Source: Stenotrophomonas maltophilia (GTDB lineage: Bacteria > Pseudomonadota > Gammaproteobacteria > Xanthomonadales > Xanthomonadaceae). From it: a stretch of DNA of 32,923 bases. The notes beneath the pieces are model-generated. The model was given only the letters and a program-made list of their open reading frames with translations. It did no database searches and was not told the DNA's origin. Below, piece after piece: positions 32,754-32,923 of this stretch; positions within the stretch are counted from its first letter, which is position 1, and every line of letters begins with the position of its first letter. Made by a program: the position numbers and the translations under genes. Location of the stretch: the NCBI GenBank assembly GCA_002435595.1, contig DJBL01000162.1, positions 1 to 32,923 on the forward strand, written 5' to 3'.

Positions 32754-32923
32754 ATGAAACTGACCAAGCTGCTGGCACTGGGACTGGTGGTCGGGATCGC
32801 CGGCTGGTGGTGGCTGGGCCCGGTGGTGAATGGCCCGCAGGCCGGGGCCGGTGCCACGCCCGCGATGCCGGTGCCCGTTCCGGCCGACCCGGCCACGTTG
32901 GCGGCCCCCAGCCGGGCAGCGCC
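32754..32923 (+). CDS. Exported or membrane-anchored protein, cut by window end
   Basis: Only the first 56 codons are present. After MKLTKLLALG there is one hydrophobic segment (about 8-25) and then a Pro/Ala-rich linker (PAMPVPVPADPATL). It begins 4 nt after the L,D-transpeptidase stop, so it is in the same operon and probably acts in the envelope. The family cannot be recognised from this fragment. Confidence 0.6.
   Translation, partial: MKLTKLLALGLVVGIAGWWWLGPVVNGPQAGAGATPAMPVPVPADPATLAAPSRAA

Noticed and set aside
1..32923. tRNA or rRNA genes, prophage, insertion sequence or transposase genes
   Set aside because: No cloverleaf-like sequence, integrase, transposase or phage structural motif was recognised by eye in any frame; gene order and composition look chromosomal throughout.

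Overview
The window is GC-rich, densely packed and clearly from a gammaproteobacterium of the Xanthomonadaceae, most likely Stenotrophomonas or a close relative. This rests on the gene content (a TctDE/CitMHS citrate locus, a three-domain CGFS glutaredoxin, an autotransporter subtilase, a QEGLA-motif protein), on -10 elements of the TAnnAT type, and on GTAG-type palindromic repeats. No database search was possible, so family calls rest on motifs and length.

Layout. Positions 1-626 hold a 184-bp tandem repeat with nested inverted repeats and no convincing gene. Positions 627-4448 (minus strand) carry a tightly overlapping tctD-tctE-substrate-binding-protein operon, followed by a LuxR-type response regulator with its own promoter. 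Positions 4631-7950 (plus) carry a porin, a CitMHS citrate transporter and a PhaB-like short-chain dehydrogenase, ending in a strong terminator. Between these divergent units lies a Pho-box-like direct repeat. Together they look like a citrate (or related tricarboxylate) sensing and uptake unit. A TonB-dependent receptor (8233-10533, minus) diverges from a DUF4274 gene. Next come a DUF1704/QEGLA putative metallopeptidase, a GTAG palindrome cluster, and rsgA divergent from an alaA / SGNH hydrolase / methyltransferase operon. A pair of small membrane proteins, a polysaccharide deacetylase, the Grx-IscA-like-rhodanese fusion, a DUF924 protein and a short AMP nucleosidase follow.

The last third has a large autotransporter serine protease (20780-24178, minus), a translationally coupled pair of amidohydrolases, a kappa-GST-like isomerase, a DegV protein, two small uncharacterised genes, a GGDEF diguanylate cyclase with an apparent 1-nt frameshift, and a YkuD L,D-transpeptidase. 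A final membrane or lipoprotein-like ORF is cut by the window end.

The points most worth following are: the amidohydrolase pair in which the second partner has lost all recognisable metal ligands; the HExxxH metallopeptidase signature in the QEGLA protein; the PhaB-like enzyme whose catalytic Tyr is Phe; the perfect CRP/Clp-type site between the diguanylate cyclase and the L,D-transpeptidase; the Pho-like box at the citrate locus; and three genes whose -10 elements predict leaderless mRNAs.
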